Shown piece after piece: positions 6,155-7,497 of a DNA stretch of 7,497 nucleotides (positions are counted from its first letter, which is position 1; each line of letters opens with the position of its first letter). Origin of the DNA: Thiotrichales bacterium (lineage in GTDB: Bacteria; Pseudomonadota; Gammaproteobacteria; UWMA-0217); assembly GCA_024763135.1 (NCBI GenBank), contig JANTGD010000172.1, forward strand, positions 1-7,497. Direction: 5' to 3'. A model generated the notes under the pieces. That model saw only the letters and a program-made list of their open reading frames with translations, had not been told where the DNA came from and searched no databases. A program made the position numbers and the translations under genes.

Positions 6155-6171
6155 GGGGCGCATAACGCCCC
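6155..6171. other. Short GC-rich hairpin
   Basis: GGGGCG (6155-6160) pairs perfectly with CGCCCC (6166-6171) over a five-base loop. No T run follows on either strand, so it is not a standard intrinsic terminator, though it may contribute to ending transcription before the porin promoter. Confidence 0.4.
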
Positions 6172-6230
6172 GCAGATTACTATTCGCCCGGCACCGTAAT
6201 ATGCCGTGTGAATAAGACAACGCATATCAT

Positions 6231-6259
6231 TTGTAACAAAAAACCATCATTGCTACGAT
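6231..6259 (+). promoter_or_regulatory. Candidate sigma70 promoter of the porin gene
   Basis: TTGTAA (6231-6236) and TACGAT (6254-6259) are separated by 17 bases; each hexamer matches its consensus at four of six positions. Transcription would start near 6266, about 28 bases before the ATG. A second, weaker possibility is TTGCTA (6250-6255) with an A-rich -10 near 6273. Confidence 0.3.
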
Positions 6260-6296
6260 ACCTTTTAAGGTCATAAAAAAAGCATCGTACACAATG
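6248..6296. promoter_or_regulatory. Imperfect dyad over the porin start region
   Basis: CATTGCTACGAT (6248-6259) is nearly the inverse of ATCGTACACAATG (6284-6296), and the small palindrome CCTT-TT-AAGG (6261-6270) lies between them. The right arm ends on the porin ATG. It could be an operator overlapping the promoter or an mRNA hairpin that hides the start codon. The pairing has a small bulge and no protein match is known to me. Confidence 0.25.
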
Positions 6297-7497
6297 CTCA
6301 AACATAAGCACGTGAGCGCCATCGGGGTCGCGCTGTGTTGCTTGGTACTCACCGCTTTCGCACAAGCAGAAACGCCTCAGAGCCCCCGTCAGGAGCAGGC
6401 AGAACCCATGTTCTGGCTGCATACCCGCGGTGAGCTCCGCAGCGGATTCATCCAACTTCAACCCAAGCAAGGCCAGGCACTGCGAGCCATGGGCGCCGGT
6501 GGCCATATCCATTTATCCACGGCATATTGGCATGGGCTCCGGTTAGCGACAACGCTTTATGCGGTTGAAGATATCGAGCCGGGCGAAACACCCACTGAGC
6601 GGTTAAATCCAGATTTTTTCGATGCGCAAGGCAATGGTTTCGTCATCGCCGGAGAGGCATATGTCGCAGCGCAATGGAAGCAGAGTGAATTCAAATTGGG
6701 CCGTCAGGCCATCGAAACGCCACATGTCGATGGAGACGATCTGCGTATGCTGCCCAATTTATATCGCGCCTGGACTCTTCATACGACCCTGTCACCGCAG
6801 ACCACCCTGTCAACCGGTTTGGCTGATCGCATGGCTGGATGGGAGAACAGTGTCGATGCGCGTCGTTTCGTCACCCTCTCCGACGCAATGGGGCTTGCTC
6901 ACCGCACTCAGGGCGTGTTCTGGCTTGGGGTGCACCATCGCACCTCCCCCTGGGGCACCACCCTGTGGGCGTACCGCTACGACGACGTTGCGCAAGTACT
7001 TTATGGAGAGCTTTCCTACACCTTCACCGAAAACCCGGATCGAACCTGGCTCATCGCAGTACAGGCCGACCACGCGCGGGATTTGGGCGCGCAGTTGAGC
7101 GGCCCCATCGGCAGCGATAGCCTCGGCGCTTACCTCGAACTGGATCTACAAAAGCCCCAACTGGAAATCAGTCTCGCTTACAACACGAATCACGGCACCG
7201 GAGGCGCCTTTACGAGTTTAGGTGGCGGGCCTTTTTTCACCTCGCTAGAAGATCAAACGCTCGACGCCATCGGTGCTCCGGGCGAGGCCTGGATCGTCAG
7301 CCTCACACGACCCTGGAATTTTCCCAATCAGAGCAGCCTCAACCTCGGCGTCACCACCGGACAATTTCGCGCCTTCCAGGCCGATTCCTACAAAACCGAG
7401 GAGTTAGATCTCTATGCCGAATACCACTGGCACAACGCCCTGCAAATCACAGCAGCATTGGCAGATATAAAAGATCGAGATAATCCCCAAGCAAACA
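6294..7497 (+). CDS. OprD-like outer-membrane porin, 3' end beyond the window
   Basis: The frame stays open from ATG 6294 to the window edge (401 codons plus one base), so the C-terminus is missing. A signal peptide is clear: basic start, hydrophobic VSAIGVALCCLVLTAF, cleavage after AQA (residue 25). The mature part alternates short amphipathic strands with many aromatic residues, typical of a beta barrel. The segment KLGRQAIETPHVDGDDLRML (134-153) matches the conserved LGRQ...TP...D.R.LPN motif of OprD-type porins, which admit small solutes such as amino acids, peptides or organic acids. No strong Shine-Dalgarno is seen; AAGG is 23 bases upstream. It is separated from the redox operon by 590 bases and likely has its own promoter. 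The substrate is unknown, and a role in electron transfer is only speculative. Confidence 0.8.
   Translation, partial: MLKHKHVSAIGVALCCLVLTAFAQAETPQSPRQEQAEPMFWLHTRGELRSGFIQLQPKQGQALRAMGAGGHIHLSTAYWHGLRLATTLYAVEDIEPGETPTERLNPDFFDAQGNGFVIAGEAYVAAQWKQSEFKLGRQAIETPHVDGDDLRMLPNLYRAWTLHTTLSPQTTLSTGLADRMAGWENSVDARRFVTLSDAMGLAHRTQGVFWLGVHHRTSPWGTTLWAYRYDDVAQVLYGELSYTFTENPDRTWLIAVQADHARDLGAQLSGPIGSDSLGAYLELDLQKPQLEISLAYNTNHGTGGAFTSLGGGPFFTSLEDQTLDAIGAPGEAWIVSLTRPWNFPNQSSLNLGVTTGQFRAFQADSYKTEELDLYAEYHWHNALQITAALADIKDRDNPQAN

Noticed and set aside
6180..6512. Minus-strand 110-residue ORF
   Set aside because: It is a shadow of the porin start region, Cys-rich and without recognisable motifs; the opposite frame has a signal peptide and OprD motifs.

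Overview
The window looks like a gammaproteobacterial chromosome: GC is moderate, about 55% in the genes, the globin is close to Vitreoscilla haemoglobin, there is an OprD-type porin, and the intergenic DNA holds REP-like palindromes. The genus cannot be fixed from this sequence. All convincing genes lie on the + strand.

Layout. (1) Positions 1-740 hold no convincing large gene. They contain several small hairpins, an FNR/Dnr-like dyad (337-350), a sigma54-like -24/-12 element (364-379) and one unrecognised 69-codon ORF (524-733). (2) Positions 741-5703 are a compact five-gene redox operon. It encodes an NAD(P)H/FAD oxidoreductase fused to a BFD-type [2Fe-2S] domain and a five-helix membrane domain with four histidines in the diheme cytochrome b pattern; a membrane-anchored periplasmic cytochrome with eleven predicted c hemes; a DUF3365 monoheme protein; a small c5-like cytochrome c; and a single-domain Vitreoscilla-type haemoglobin. 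(3) Positions 5704-6293 are an intergenic region occupied mostly by two adjacent MITE-like elements. Each has terminal inverted repeats and an apparent target-site duplication, and the second carries an inverted pair of REP-like sequences. (4) From 6294 to the window end is the 5' part of an OprD-like outer-membrane porin gene, cut by the window edge.

How the genes may work together (inference). The first protein could take electrons from cytoplasmic NAD(P)H through FAD and [2Fe-2S], across the membrane through two b hemes, and hand them to the undecaheme cytochrome. The monoheme and c5-like proteins would distribute electrons in the periplasm. The globin, which lacks its own reductase domain, suggests a link to low oxygen or nitric oxide. 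No terminal reductase active site is recognisable, so the final acceptor, or the direction of flow, is open.

The most unusual item is the first gene. It has the front half of assimilatory nitrite reductase NirB (FAD/NAD domain plus BFD), but the siroheme catalytic half is absent and a transmembrane diheme b module stands in its place. Together with the undecaheme cytochrome next door, this looks like a little-described or undescribed transmembrane electron conduit.
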